64,000 bases of DNA from assembly GCA_024036415.1 (NCBI GenBank), contig JAMWET010003612.1, forward strand, positions 62,001 to 126,000. Direction: 5' to 3'. Positions 46,401 to 57,711 of this stretch are shown here, piece after piece. The stretch's first letter is position 1. Each line of letters begins with the position of its first letter. A program made the translations under genes and the position numbers. This DNA is from Prochilodus magdalenae (lineage: Eukaryota > Chordata > Actinopteri > Characiformes > Prochilodontidae). A model generated the notes under the pieces. It was given only the letters and a program-made list of their open reading frames with translations, had not been told where the DNA came from and ran no database searches.

Positions 46401-48333
46401 AGGAATGTGCGGTGTAAAAATGAAACTGCTCAGCCACAAAACCATACCACTTCAACTGATGAAAGCAAGTCACCTTAAATTGGTGGCCCAGGATTTAGAG
46501 GTGTAGCAATTCTCAAAATGCATAATCCCATATCATATCATATCACATCAGTGATGAGCTTATACACACAAAAAGTCATTTAATACTTCAAACAATATAA
46601 TCAGTATTAAAATGAGTACTTCATGGGCTCCAGTCTTTAAAACCTATCATTCGATATGAGTGTGTATTGAAAGTACAGACTTATACTCAGCCATACTGTA
46701 TGGTACACTGTAGTGTTGCACTCCATATGGGCATGAAAGGTTTCCAGTGGAACTGACTCAGTTGTCCTTACTGATAAGGTGACTGTTAACAGTATCAGCA
46801 GGTTCAATTCTGATGTGTGAAGAAGCATCTTACCCAACCACAAAAAATCTGGCACAAAACTCAGCGGTGCAGCAGGACAATGACCCAGAATATACTGTTA
46901 AAGGCCCTGTGCTGTCTTTCGGGACAAACAGTTAAATGTTTTCTTTAGTGACATTGGTGCAAATACACGGGACAATGAGTGGATATGTCCTCCCCACTGT
47001 AAATAATTCCAGCAGTGTTGTCCACCGTATATAGCACTGAGCACTGATTATATTTCCTTTGAAATCTCCAGAACTGGACATCTTACATTTTCATTACCTT
47101 ATTAAAAGTGTGGCTGACTGCATTAGAGAAAACGTACCATGCACACACTGTGCAATAACACTTAGCAAAGCAGCTAGCCTGTCAGTTGACCTGACTAGCT
47201 TATATTTGTATCAGCATTATTAATACAAATGATGATGCGTCTAAATAACAAAGTTTCGGCATATCTAATTATTGTTAAAGGGGATGTACTGTACACATTG
47301 CAAGTGGGGGCAATGGTCTACAGAATTTCCCTTTTGGTCTGATACCAAAAAAAATATACATTCCGGGATATTCCGATATCAATACTGATACTGAAACTTG
47401 TGATTTTCAACACTGATAAATGGTCAAATTAAATGAAATTGTAACACAAAGTTAATCATTATTAATTATAAATGTAGCTGTTAAACACTCAGAAATTTGA
47501 ATGCTCTCTTTGCTTCATTTTTAGTAACATCACTTCACAAAATTTCTTTCCACTGTTCAATAATGTTCAGATTGTGTTCAAATAAACAAGTATTTTATTT
47601 AAACTGAAACTAGATGTGTACTAATGTGTATGTAAATGTAAAAGTGTATTAACATTTGAATATTTACATTTTGAATAGTTCCAAAGGAAGAAGGCAGATG
47701 AAGTAGTTCCTTTACTACATCATCACTGACAGCAGCATTTTGTTTAAAAGATAGAATTACACATCAGCCCTACAAAAAAAATAAATATCTAAGGATATTG
47801 ATATCCTTTCACCATTCTTTCAGTCGGTATACAAGAGTAAATGGCAGGATCAGAAGTATCAGTATTAAGGTATCTATCCGCCCTTCCCTAGTTTACAGCA
47901 TTTGGATGTAAACAAGCTTTCTTTGTGCAGTCACTGCATATACAGAATGTGTGTTATTCAACAAAGCAACAATGTTAGGGGAAAACCAGGTATGCTAGGC
48001 CTCCTTCACAATATTGCCCGTTTTTGACATGTACAGCATTATATCATGTGAACATGGTGAAGTTTTGTTTTCCTAGTTTTATGCCAGAAATCAGTACTTT
48101 TTGACCTTGTCGAATCACACTTGACTGGCCAAACCAGTTACCTGAACACCTATGAACATGCATTTCACTTACTGACTAAAAGACTGAAGGCAAAACCCCT
48201 AGCACAAAGTTGAAACTTATGTTGGCTACAATTTAGACTCAGCTTCAGGCCAGAAACTTCAGTTGTTAATTTTTAAGGATTTGAAGTCAATCTGAAATTA
48301 AAAAGAACTTTTTAAAATCATTAGTTCATGACC
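43431..48333. other. Intergenic, old repeat scraps only
   Basis: Scraps include 'ggtagggcttaaagacacag' (45555 area), two copies of an 'aacatcaaaagatattgtac' phrase (45330 and 45605 areas), and 'gatattccgatatcaatact' (47370) with 'gatattgatatcctttcacc' (47800), which resemble a hAT-type fish repeat. No exon, RNA gene or open frame of note. Confidence 0.4.
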
Positions 48334-48338
48334 CTGGC

Positions 48339-48732
48339 TGTAACAATGGGGTTGAGGCGGGATGCAAGAGCATAGTGGTTTTATTGGCTTCAGTCCGGGT
48401 GACAGGGTTCAAGACACAGGAGGGTATAGAAACCAGAAACAAAACAAGGGTAAAGAACCGAAGACAAACACAAACACTACAAAACGGTTAAGATTTACAC
48501 CGGGAAAACAACAAGGTCTAACAAAGGGACAACAGCTCAGCACTAACACGAGGAAGAACAACAGAGACTTCACAAAAAAGACAGGGCAAATGGGTAACAG
48601 ATAGGTCTCAGGTGTGGGAGTGGGCGGAGCTAGGGGAAGCAGGTAAAGCTGTGCTATGACAAAGTAACCAGAGGGGGGGTTGTGAGACACGAACAGGAAC
48701 AGGCAGACAGATTGACAGACAGAGATGTAACA
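48339..48732 (-). mobile_element. Solo LTR with intact 5-bp target duplication
   Basis: Begins TGTAACAATG and ends GATGTAACA, with the target duplication CTGGC on both sides (48334-48338 and 48733-48737). The interior has 'gttgaggcgggatgcaag', 'ggttttattgg' (an AATAAA polyadenylation signal on the minus strand) and 'gtgggcggagctagg'. 394 bases, with no retrotransposon genes next to it, so it is a solo LTR left by recombination. Ty3/Gypsy type is inferred from the end sequences. Confidence 0.85.
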
Positions 48733-48737
48733 CTGGC

Positions 48738-49859
48738 CACAGTATGCACAATTCATCTTATAACATCAATTAATTTCATTTCATTCTTGCCCACCTCTAA
48801 AAGTCTTGACGTTTTGGTTATGTCACTGGGCACCAGTGGGTGGGGCAAATAATATCATCCAATGATATCATGTTTTTCGTCCCACTTTCTAAAGACCCAC
48901 CTATCATACAGAGACTCATGGACAGCAGTGGAAGTGCTATTATATTATTGCTTTCATAAGATATTCATGATTCAATTCCACTTGAGTCCATGTTTTGAAA
49001 ATCTGCTCATATTGCTTTTCTCCAGTGACATATTCATGCATATTTTATTGTTTTGACAAAGTAATCAGCACCAGGAAAGCATCACAATTTGGCTCCATTT
49101 GGACATGGACTCATTGTGCGTTGTTTACCAACACCTTCATAACCAGCATTTGGAACTTCAGGCAGTTTATGATTACATAAAGTTTTGTGAAATTGTGAAC
49201 CGTATTTAGACTGGTTTGTCATACGCCTTGCTTCTGGTCTGAGAAACAGGGTGCCTGGCTAGCACGCACTAGCATGGCACAGCATTACAATGGTAGTGCT
49301 GATATTCCGTAATATGAGTACTAGCTTCCCACACAACACACGGCTTACCATCAGGTGCTGGCTGCAGTGCGGTCAGCAACGGCGGAGGCGGTAGAAAGTC
49401 ATCAAAATTGTTCAGTCAAATTATGCAGAGTGATATCATTATTCAGTGGCTCATACTGTGTCTCAGTTGGATACTAAACACGACTACAGTAAGGTATTCT
49501 TCATAGTCCTGAAGTTTGGCAGATGAATGAACATTTAGTACAAACAGGAAGTGATCATTTTGGCTATTCTGGAACTACTACCAAATTTGACCTAAACTAC
49601 AGATTTCTGGTTGTGTTGTAAACTACAGGCAAAGTTCCTTTAGACTAGCAATGGTATGTGGAATTTTGACAGCCCTAGTCAAATTACATACATTGTACCT
49701 TCTGCATATACTCTCATCATCAAAATAATAAAAGTACAAAGTACAGTACAAATAGTTGCACCCAGAAGAAATGATATGATAGAAATGAAACTTGGTGTGT
49801 AGGTTTACATTGTGAGAGATACAACTCTCAATCACATATGTGTAAACAAGGATGGACCT
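48738..49859. other. Intergenic, nothing recognised
   Basis: No supported feature. Confidence 0.4.
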
Positions 49860-50345
49860 TATTGCTGAACCAGACTGACCCAACAGCCACGATTGCGGAC
49901 ATTCAGTGAGCAGTGATGCCCCCTGTGAATCGTACTGTTAGTGCCAGCACCATTGGCAGCTGGATGTATGGCAAAGGACTACATGCATGCTGACTGTGCG
50001 ACAACAACTCTTAACGCCACATCCAAGGCTGCAATGGTGTCGTGCCAGACCGTCATGGAGTGACTCAGAATGGCAGCGGGTAAACATCAGTGACGAGTCC
50101 CACTTGGAGATGACCAATGAATCCGTGTGTGGAGCCCCGTGTTCAGCGTCAAGATGAATGGTTTGTAGTCACGTGTCACACACCCAGAAGGCCTGGTGTC
50201 ACTCCACCTCCACCCTTACCACACAGTGTGCAGGAACTGTGCGAGAATATTCAAGCTGCTTGGGATGGATTATCACTGGACACCATTAAGAACCTCTACA
50301 GCTCCTTGCCGACATGTCTGGCAGGCTGCGTTAGGGTTGTAGCCA
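49860..50345 (+). mobile_element. Tc1-like transposon relic
   Basis: Collinear with the minus-strand relic 27440-28035: 'actgacccaacagccacgat', 'ggacattcagtgagcagtga', 'tggtgtcgtgccagaccgtc', 'gtgacgagtcccacttggag', 'ccagaaggcctggtgtcact' and 'gatggattatcactggacac'. The phrase S-D-E-S then a divergent stretch is the Tc1 second-aspartate region. The C-terminal frame reads I-Q-A-A-W-D-G-L-S-L-D-T-I-K-N-L. Deleted and frameshifted. Confidence 0.8.
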
Positions 50346-50991
50346 TCAGACAGTTGATTCTTGATTTTCTTGGATGCATGCTATGCACCCACAGATTTTC
50401 AGTAATATTCCAAATCTGGGAATAATAAAGGCCATTCCTAAGGCTTTTGAGTTCTTTTGAGTCTTGAAGTTGTTCATGTGTGCCTTGGATCATGGTCTTG
50501 CGGTAATACTTAGCCTCTTTCCTCTTTCATTGTTTTATCAATGGCTGCTAGACATTAGCTTCCAGGATTTATTGACATTTAGTAGGATGCTTTATTCCCT
50601 TTATCCCCACAACATTTCCTTTGCCACAGGATTCCTTTTTCAAGAAAGGACTTAAAGAAGAGTTTGTTGTTTTAACAGATTTCAGCACCACAGAAGCATT
50701 GCGAGGCCAGTTTTAGGGGGGGGGCTTAAGCCAAATAGATGTAGAAATGTCAATAATTCTAATCAGGAGTAATGCTTCTTATTTATTCAACATTATTCAG
50801 CTGTGTGTGACCAAACAACATACTTTGCTAGCTGCATGTAAACTGGGAAGGCGCTGATGCTGCTGCTGTCATTCACAAGTGCGCTACCAGAGATATTCCA
50901 ACAGAAAAGAAGAGGAGATGGTAACCCTATGAGATGACAATCATATCAGACCTGGGGGAGGTGCTCCGGTGGTTGTTTCTAGAAAAACTTG

Positions 50992-50994
<3 letters not shown>

Positions 50995-51042
<48 letters not shown>

Positions 51043-51060
51043 ACACACACTCACACACAG
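50995..51060. repeat. (CA)n microsatellite
   Basis: About 65 bases of CA repeats with two or three T interruptions. Confidence 0.97.
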
Positions 51061-51675
51061 TCACAGTACTTTATATTCATTGTTTGCATATTTCTCTTCA
51101 GTATTTGAAACAGTCACATAGCCACAGGCTGTTTACAGTAAGATAATGTCAGTGAAAAGTCATACAGTGTTTATCATAGCACAGTTTTATATCCCCCAAA
51201 TCCTGGACCTGCAGATGGACATATAGATTTCTCTAAGTCAATGGCAATGTTGTGTTAAAGGTCAGTGAAGTGAGATTTTTCCCGTTGATATAAAAAAATA
51301 ATGGATTGATATTTCATTAAGCTTTGAGTTCAATAGAAAATCATCAAACACTAATTCTCTGATCATGTATATAGCTTGTGTATTTAAATAACAGGTTTGG
51401 AACCAGCTGTTTTTAGAGAGAGGAGGTAGCACTGCTTGACTTTAATACGGTTGCCCAATCTGCATGTGTTGTAAATGGATGGATAGTAGTCATATCACAT
51501 GTCACATCCGTGCCTCATACAACAAACTATGAAAAGACAAATCTCAGAGTACATCTTCTCAGAGTAACCAGATAGCAATGGTTCTGGATCAAAACTTTTG
51601 CTGCTTAAAATATTAATGATGAATATTATATAATATATCTCTTGGAAAGGTTAAGCTCCCCAGCCATTAAATATA

Positions 51676-51676
51676 A

Positions 51677-51728
<52 letters not shown>
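51676..51728. repeat. (TA)n followed by (GA)n microsatellite
   Basis: About 38 bases of pure TA repeat, then about 12 bases of GA repeat. Confidence 0.97.
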
Positions 51729-52324
51729 TGGGTCAGTCAATCAGTATTCTTGTTTTTATAGAGATTTCTCTGGTCTTGACTTTAATGGTTAACCTTAATT
51801 TTAGTTTCTTAATGTCGCTTCAGACAATGAAAACTGTTGGGCAAAGATACTATGCTACACTGTTGGCTAGACTGCCTGCCATTACATTCACATACCTTTG
51901 GAACCTGATCAAGTTGTAAATTGCTCTGGATGAGACTTTTTAAATGCTGAAATCTTTTATAGTGTTCTCTTGCTTGGTAAGTGTCAGCTATCTTTACTTT
52001 CAGACAGCTCTCAGAAAGCTGCTTGATAAATCTATCACTGTTGAGTGTAAGTAAAACATCATTAGAGGTTTTAAAGTGTCACAGTATTGATTGTGCTTGG
52101 ATTAAAGCCTAATGAGTAAATAAGCTCTGAGACCATATGAAATAATACTAGTGGAGTAGCTGAACAGGTCTCCAGATGTATGTTACATTTGATGCTTTTT
52201 ACCACAGAATGCTCATTTCGGCAATTACATTATGTATTAATTACTGTATATAATAACCTTCTGGGCCATCTTGTCTGTGTAAAGTCAGAGATGATCTCAG
52301 AGAAGTGCATCTGCTGTTCTTGTG

Positions 52325-52740
52325 TTGGTCATCCTCTAGTCTTTTTTCAGTGGGCACCAGACGCTCCCCACAGGACAATGTTGGCTAGTTTACATTGGTG
52401 GACTATTCTCGGTCCTGCAGTTTCACTGAGGTGTTTAAACAGTCCAGCAGCACTGCTGTGTCTGATCCACACACACCAACACAACACACACTAACACACC
52501 ACCACCACCACAGTGTCACTGCAGTGCCAAGAATGAACCACCACCCACATAATACTTGCTCTGTGTTGGTGTTGTGGGGATCCTGACCATTGGTTTATGG
52601 TAGGATAACAAAACAAGGAGAACTACAGTCTGTAATTATGGAAACTGTGGAAGTCCAATTTCATGGCAAGTGGAGGTGATAAAATGGACAATGAGTGTAG
52701 ATACATGGAGGTGTACCTACTAAACTACTCAATGAGTGCA
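52325..52740 (+). repeat. Dispersed palindromic repeat (otophysan type), copy 2
   Basis: Reverse-complement partner of 8955-9290: 'ccagcagcactgctgtgtct', 'accaacacaacacacactaa', a (CCA)n tract near 52500, 'gtggggatcctgaccattgg', 'ctacagtctgtaattatgg' and 'gataaaatggacaatgagtg'. It ends near 'catggaggtgtacctac'. Two halves of the repeat are loose inverted copies of each other. Confidence 0.8.
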
Positions 52741-52865
52741 TGTTTGTTCCATGAGGGATTGTGTTAACTGCATACATTTTGGCGAGGGCTGTTTAAATTA
52801 CTAACTTTATGTAAGTTTTAGTTTGATCATGTTAGATAGATAGCACTACACCCAGCATCTTCCGG

Positions 52866-53098
52866 GTTGGTTGGTGTAGCTCAGCAGATAACACCAGTAC
52901 ATGCCAGGGAGCCACCACCACATGTGGAAGACTGGGGTTTGAATCCTGGTCTGGGTGACTATGCTGTTCTACACCAATAAGAGTCCTTGGGCAAGACTCC
53001 TAACACTACACTGGCTTACCTGTAATACAATTAACCCTGTAAGTCGCTCTGGATAAGAGCATCAGCTCAACGCCATGAATGTAAATGTAATGTAAATC
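52866..53098 (+). repeat. tRNA-derived SINE with LINE-type tail
   Basis: The head is tRNA-like: A-box TAGCTCAGCAGATA (about 52877-52890) and B-box GGTTTGAATCC (52936-52946). The body has 'ccttgggcaagactcctaac'. The tail, 'gctctggataagagc' and an (AATGT)n end, is the same as the 3' end of the L2-like LINE copies at 6818-7227 and 16515-17275. Family: tRNA-SINE borrowing an L2-type tail. Confidence 0.88.
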
Positions 53099-53359
53099 TT
53101 CCATGTTTTCAACATTTCCCTGCTATAATAAGGTCCCCTCTTTCTGCTTCACATTGCAGTGTGGGACAACAGTATCCATAAGCACATACTTTAGAGAATT
53201 TATTAATATGGTGCACAAAGTACACTCGTTTACTTTCTAAATTTAATTCCTCAGACCACATGCCACTTTGCCTCAGTCCCCCCTAAATGAGCTTGATTCC
53301 ACAGAAGGCAGTGTTTCTGGATGCTGTTCATGGCTGGTTTCCACTTTTCATGATACAGT

Positions 53360-53720
53360 TATTTAAATGGCCTTTGTGGATGCAGTGGTTTTAGGAGGTG
53401 TTCCTGAGGTACTTCATGGCCCACTGGTGGTCTGCGGCCCACAGGTTGAGAAAGCCTGCTGTAAATGATGAAATCCCAAAGGTTTTGTTTTTTTACATTG
53501 AGAACCGCTGTTCCTAAATTGCGTCCTAAATCCCGCTCCCCTCCATCTTTACTTCTGAAAGCCTCTCTGGGATGCTCTTTTTTATACACAGTCATGTTAC
53601 TGACCTGTTGTCAGTTAACCTAATTAGGTGTGAGATGTTCCACCAGGTGTGGTTTTAGCATTAGACAACTTTACCAGTCAGTCTTGTCACAGCTTTTTAA
53701 AAATGTCCTGCCGGTCTGAA
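53360..53720 (-). repeat. Dispersed repeat with 'gttactgacctgttg' motif
   Basis: 'tgcggcccacaggttgagaa', 'ctctctgggatgctctttt', 'agtcatgttactgacctgtt' and 'taacctaattaggtg' are, from memory, phrases of a very common otophysan repeat. No intact frame. Confidence 0.55.
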
Positions 53721-55814
53721 ACTCAAAACCGGCATATATGATATTTATTTATTAACCAATATATCTGTCTGTTTTAACATTTAAAGCCATTTTATTTTTT
53801 TATTTTTTATTTAACATATACCACAAGGCAGTCTATGTTTAATGTGTAAATAGGACAGTGCATCACCATGTGGGCCTACAGTGTCTCCTGGGACACACAT
53901 GTTCAGGCAACGTGAGTGGCCAATGTGGTGGTCCTATTTGAGCGTATTGATGAAATTCCAGTTCAACTCCGAGCTATACCATGTGATGTTCACGTCTGGT
54001 TGGGCAATCTGTCAGGCTCTCGCCGGGGCGTGCTAAAATACCAGACAAAGGTGCTTTGTAGTGATCACTTCTAATCTAGATTATGGAAGTAATATTACAC
54101 TCACCTGTCCCTTTTAAAGGGATATTTTGGTGTGCTGCGTTCCTGTTGACCCACTTAGTTGGATATTTGTCAACCTTGTGTGCTGGTTTCTGTGTTTTCC
54201 TGGGAGCGCCTCATGTAGCCTTTTGCACGTGCAGCTTACACAGTGCTTTGTTGTTCCACTAAGGAAATAAAAGCCTCACTAAAGACACTGGAGGAGGCAA
54301 CGGGAATGAAATGCCATTTAAAATACTGTTGCAAACTGAATACTTTTTGCAGTTGTAATATTTTATGATCTACTACTGGGCAATGCTTTCATCAACATTC
54401 CATCATGCTAATGGGCAGCAAAGGCATGCAAATGCAATTGGTACCCACCACTGGTGAGATCCCTCAACATCCAGAAAAGTTTCAAGCAATGCAAGTCTGA
54501 AAGGCATAGGAGTAGAGCTTATGTACTGTATGCAATATCACTGCAATATGAATATTGGGCAATAAGAGCCAATTTTAGACTCAGGTATCCATATATATTA
54601 AACATGTATAATACACATAGTGTACATAGTGCAGTATAAACATAATAATATTGCTTATATAGAAGTGATGCATTGAAACACCACTGTATTGGACAAAATG
54701 TGCAATGTGTCTTTGCAGCCTTATTAAGCAGCTTGTAATATTATAGTGGTCATCCTGTAGGACATTACAGGCCAGATGCTTGCTGAAGAGGAGTATGAGG
54801 TGGAACAGTGGTTGGAGGAAGTGAAATAAAGGGAAAATGTGAGTTAGTGGAAAATGTATTCATCTGTCAGTAACCCAGCTCAGCCTTCTCTTCAGAGTAA
54901 TGAGGTTGTTTGCTTTTACACCCTATAATACCTTTTCCAAGGTCCTTCACTGCTTTGTTAAGACATTGCCTAAGGTTATTTGTTGGTCAGCGAGAGACTG
55001 TATTTGGTTCAGTGAATCAGATGATGTTATTATATTAAGTTTTCAGTGTCTCTTCTATTAGATACGTTCCTGCTTTTCTGATGCTGATAAATAAATAACA
55101 CATCTTTTCAATTAAATTTCAGTGAAGAAGTGAAGGGCTCTTGCACTGTTTTGATAAGCCGTTATCAAGTTCAACTCCATCTCTCTCTGAGGGATCAGAC
55201 GTAGCTTTGGGTTCGTCTGAGCTGGTATTTTACCATATCTGGCAGTTCTGTTCAGCTCTGTTTCTTGAAATAATGAGAAAGTAACAAGCAGAATGTATTA
55301 CATTCACTGCATTGATTTCGTTTCCTCCCTGATGCTTCGATTTCTTCCACATTTCACAACATTATTACCCTTCTAGTAAGGCAAAAACATGACAGGAAAT
55401 GAGGATCCCCAAAAGCTTCCTTTTTCCCAAATACAGTGCCAGCTGTGTGGCTAGTCTCATAACTGGAATCCAAACTGTTAGATCTTCAGCAATGGGACTT
55501 ACCTATGCACTGCTAAGCAGTACTTTCATTATGTTGTAACTGAGTATCTACCCACATCTTTTCTATACATTTTCACTGAGATCACATCCCCACACACAAT
55601 CCAGAGTTATCTTTTATTTAAAACTTTACATGTAAGAAATGATACTAACTTTATGGACATATGGAATATTTATGACGATAGAGGCCAATGTGTGTTATTA
55701 AAATGCACACATGCACAGGCATAGCACCAACTCCTCCGCCTTGCAACTAAAAGAGACAAAAAGGTAAAAATGGTTGTTCCTGTAGTTCCATAAGAATTAA
55801 ACTTAAACCAAGTC
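53721..55814. other. Intergenic, nothing recognised
   Basis: No exon, RNA gene or clear repeat was recognised in this 2-kb stretch. Confidence 0.4.
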
Positions 55815-56240
55815 TCACCGGATTAAAAAAAAATGAGTCACCTGTGACTGAAACGTAGTGTGTAATACCTTAACGAGCACTAATAACATCTGAAACTGGA
55901 TTTGGACTGGACAAGTTTTTGGATGTAGGCCAGCCACATCAATGTTCAGCCACACTTGCATCTAAAAATGGCGCAGTTGAGGCAGAGTCGGTGGATGCCT
56001 TCCCAGGCAAAATTCTGAGGAGACAGTAGACTGGGATTTTTGCCACTGCTGATAAACCTGTATGACCATATGCTTCCATACACCTGCAAATTCAGCAGCT
56101 TCCTTCACTCTTTGGCTTTGGCACACCCAAATGCAATCAGTCCTTTTAGCCAATCATTAACATCTGGTTGTGACCCAAATCATTGAACGAGACATTCCCT
56201 GTACCACCTCTTCTCAAACTATGAACCCCATCACACACCC
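55815..56240 (-). mobile_element. Tc1-like transposon relic, C-terminal part
   Basis: On the minus strand it reads N-D-W-L, then G-C-A-K-A-K-E and, in another frame, L-A-Y-I-Q-K-L-V-Q-S. The last parallels A-Y-I-Q-K-C-V-Q-S in the relic at 18125-18365. Stops and shifts throughout. Confidence 0.62.
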
Positions 56241-56644
56241 TGCAAGTACTTATAGCTTGATCCTCATGCCACACCATCTGCAGGAGCTTGAATCTGCTAC
56301 CGCCTTAAACACAGAAGGGTAACAGAAAAGCTAAATAAAAATTGATACAAAGTGAAAGAATGATGACGAATGCAGTATTATATTATATATAATGCTGTAA
56401 CATAGAATATCAAAACAGGAAATCAAAATCAGTTTATTTCCGAAGATTTTCAAGGGCCCTGGTTAGTCACGTCCACCATTACCCGCAGTTGAATGCCCCT
56501 GCACAAGTGCTCCTGATGTGAGCTGCAGTGCCATGCATTACATCAGTTTGTTAGGCCTCATGTGACATTTTATTTTTTGGTCTTAATTTAGAACCATTTT
56601 CACTCAAAGATTAAACCAACAGGTATTACTTATTTGGAGACTAT
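56241..56644. other. Intergenic, nothing recognised
   Basis: No supported feature. Confidence 0.4.
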
Positions 56645-56820
56645 ATACATATCCTAGCTATTTGTGATTAGTAGGACCTAACAAGTATAAAAACTAAACA
56701 ATGTCTTTGTACAGGAAGTCCTCAAATGAGACCAAGGGGTCAACGTTTTAAAAAGTGTCATTGTGCAGGGAAGCAGAAATGTAACGGTCTCATATGAGGA
56801 CGCTGGGGTCTCATATATAT
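56645..56820 (+). repeat. 'CTCATATGAG' repeat, copy 2
   Basis: 'agctatttgtgattagtagg', 'acaggaagtcctcaaatgag', 'aaggggtcaacgttttaaaa', 'gcagaaatgtaacggtctca' and 'tcatatgaggacgctgggg' are the inverse of 22980-23160. Confidence 0.7.
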
Positions 56821-56835
56821 ATATATGCATATGCA

Positions 56836-56905
56836 CAGTACTCCTCTACACATATTCTCTATCCATAGACCTGGACATTGCACCTTTACATGTACACACA
56901 CATAT
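56836..56905. repeat. Left arm of a large palindrome
   Basis: Reverse complement of 57498-57563 almost base for base, from 'cagtactcctctacacatat' to 'ccttt acatgtacacacac'. One A/T-to-G/C-type difference is seen by eye in the 'attgcacctt'/'aaggagcaat' region. The 532-bp element copy C and TA/TG microsatellite DNA lie between the arms. Confidence 0.9.
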
Positions 56906-56938
56906 ATATACATATATATATTTATATATATACAAATA

Positions 56939-57470
56939 CAGGGGTTGGACAATGAAACTGAAACACCTGTCATTTTAGTGTGGGAGGTCTCATGGCTAAA
57001 TTGGACCAGCCTGGTGGCCGATCTTCATTAATTGCACATTGCACCAGTAAGAGCAGAGTGTGAAGGTTCACTTAGCAGGTAAGAGCACAGTGCTGTTCAA
57101 AATACTGCAATGCACACAGCATTATGGATGATATACCAGAGTTCAAAAGAGGACAAATTGTTGGTGCACGTCATGCTGGCGCATCTGTGACCAAGACAGC
57201 AAGTCTTTGTGATGTATCAAGAGCCACGGTATCCAGGGTAATGTCAGCATACCACCAAGAAGGACGAACCTCCACCAGCATCACGTAGTGACCTGGCCAC
57301 TATCCTGCAAGAAGAATGGCTTAAAATCCCTCTGACCACTGTGCAGGACTTGTATATGTCATTCCCAAGACGAACTGACGCTGTATTGGCCGCAAAAGGA
57401 GGCCCTACACCATACTAATAAATGATTGTGGTCTAAAACCAGGTGTTTCAGTTTCATTGTCCAACCCCTG
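56939..57470 (+). mobile_element. 532-bp Tc1-derived deletion element, copy C
   Basis: Same inverted ends and same length as copies A and B, with flanking TA at 56937-56938 and 57471-57472. Inserted in a TA-rich stretch at the centre of the palindrome. The helix-turn-helix frame is at 57124-57288; the C-terminal Tc1 remnant follows it. Confidence 0.92.
57124..57288 (+). CDS. 54-residue Tc1-type helix-turn-helix ORF in copy C
   Basis: ATG 57124 to TAG 57286-57288. It starts M-D-D-I-P-E-F-K-R-G-Q-I and keeps the V-S-R-A-T-V-S-R-V helix unchanged relative to copy B, with Leu to His in the linker. Same length as A and B. Confidence 0.45.
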   Translation: MDDIPEFKRGQIVGARHAGASVTKTASLCDVSRATVSRVMSAYHQEGRTSTSIT

Positions 57471-57497
57471 TATATATACATATATGTGTGTGTGTGT

Positions 57498-57563
57498 GTG
57501 TGTGTACATGTAAAGGAGCAATGTCCAGGTCTATGGATAGAGAATATGTGTAGAGGAGTACTG
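57498..57563. repeat. Right arm of the large palindrome
   Basis: See 56836-56905. The arm overlaps the first unit and part of the second unit of the 40-bp minisatellite. Confidence 0.9.
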
Positions 57564-57711
57564 TTCAGGTCTAAGGAGTTAGAGTAGATATAGGAAAGAA
57601 TTGTTTAGGTCTAAGGAGAATGACTAGGCGTAGAGGAGCATTGTACAGGTCTAAGGAGGGAGAATAGGTTTAGAGGAGCAGTGTTCAGATCTAAGGAGGG
57701 AGAACAGCAAA
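57512..57711. repeat. 40-bp minisatellite, five units
   Basis: Units begin at 57512, 57552, 57592, 57632 and 57672, each exactly 40 bases. They share 'agaggagca.tgt.caggtcta' and 'aggag.gagaata'. Divergence between units is moderate. No coding meaning seen. Confidence 0.92.

Larger units (their letters stand above)
50346..52324. other. Intergenic with microsatellites
   Basis: Holds the CA and TA microsatellites listed separately. No gene recognised. Confidence 0.45.

Noticed and set aside
52866..52950. tRNA gene, because of A-box and B-box motifs
   Set aside because: The sequence does not fold into a full cloverleaf and continues into a SINE body and LINE-type tail.
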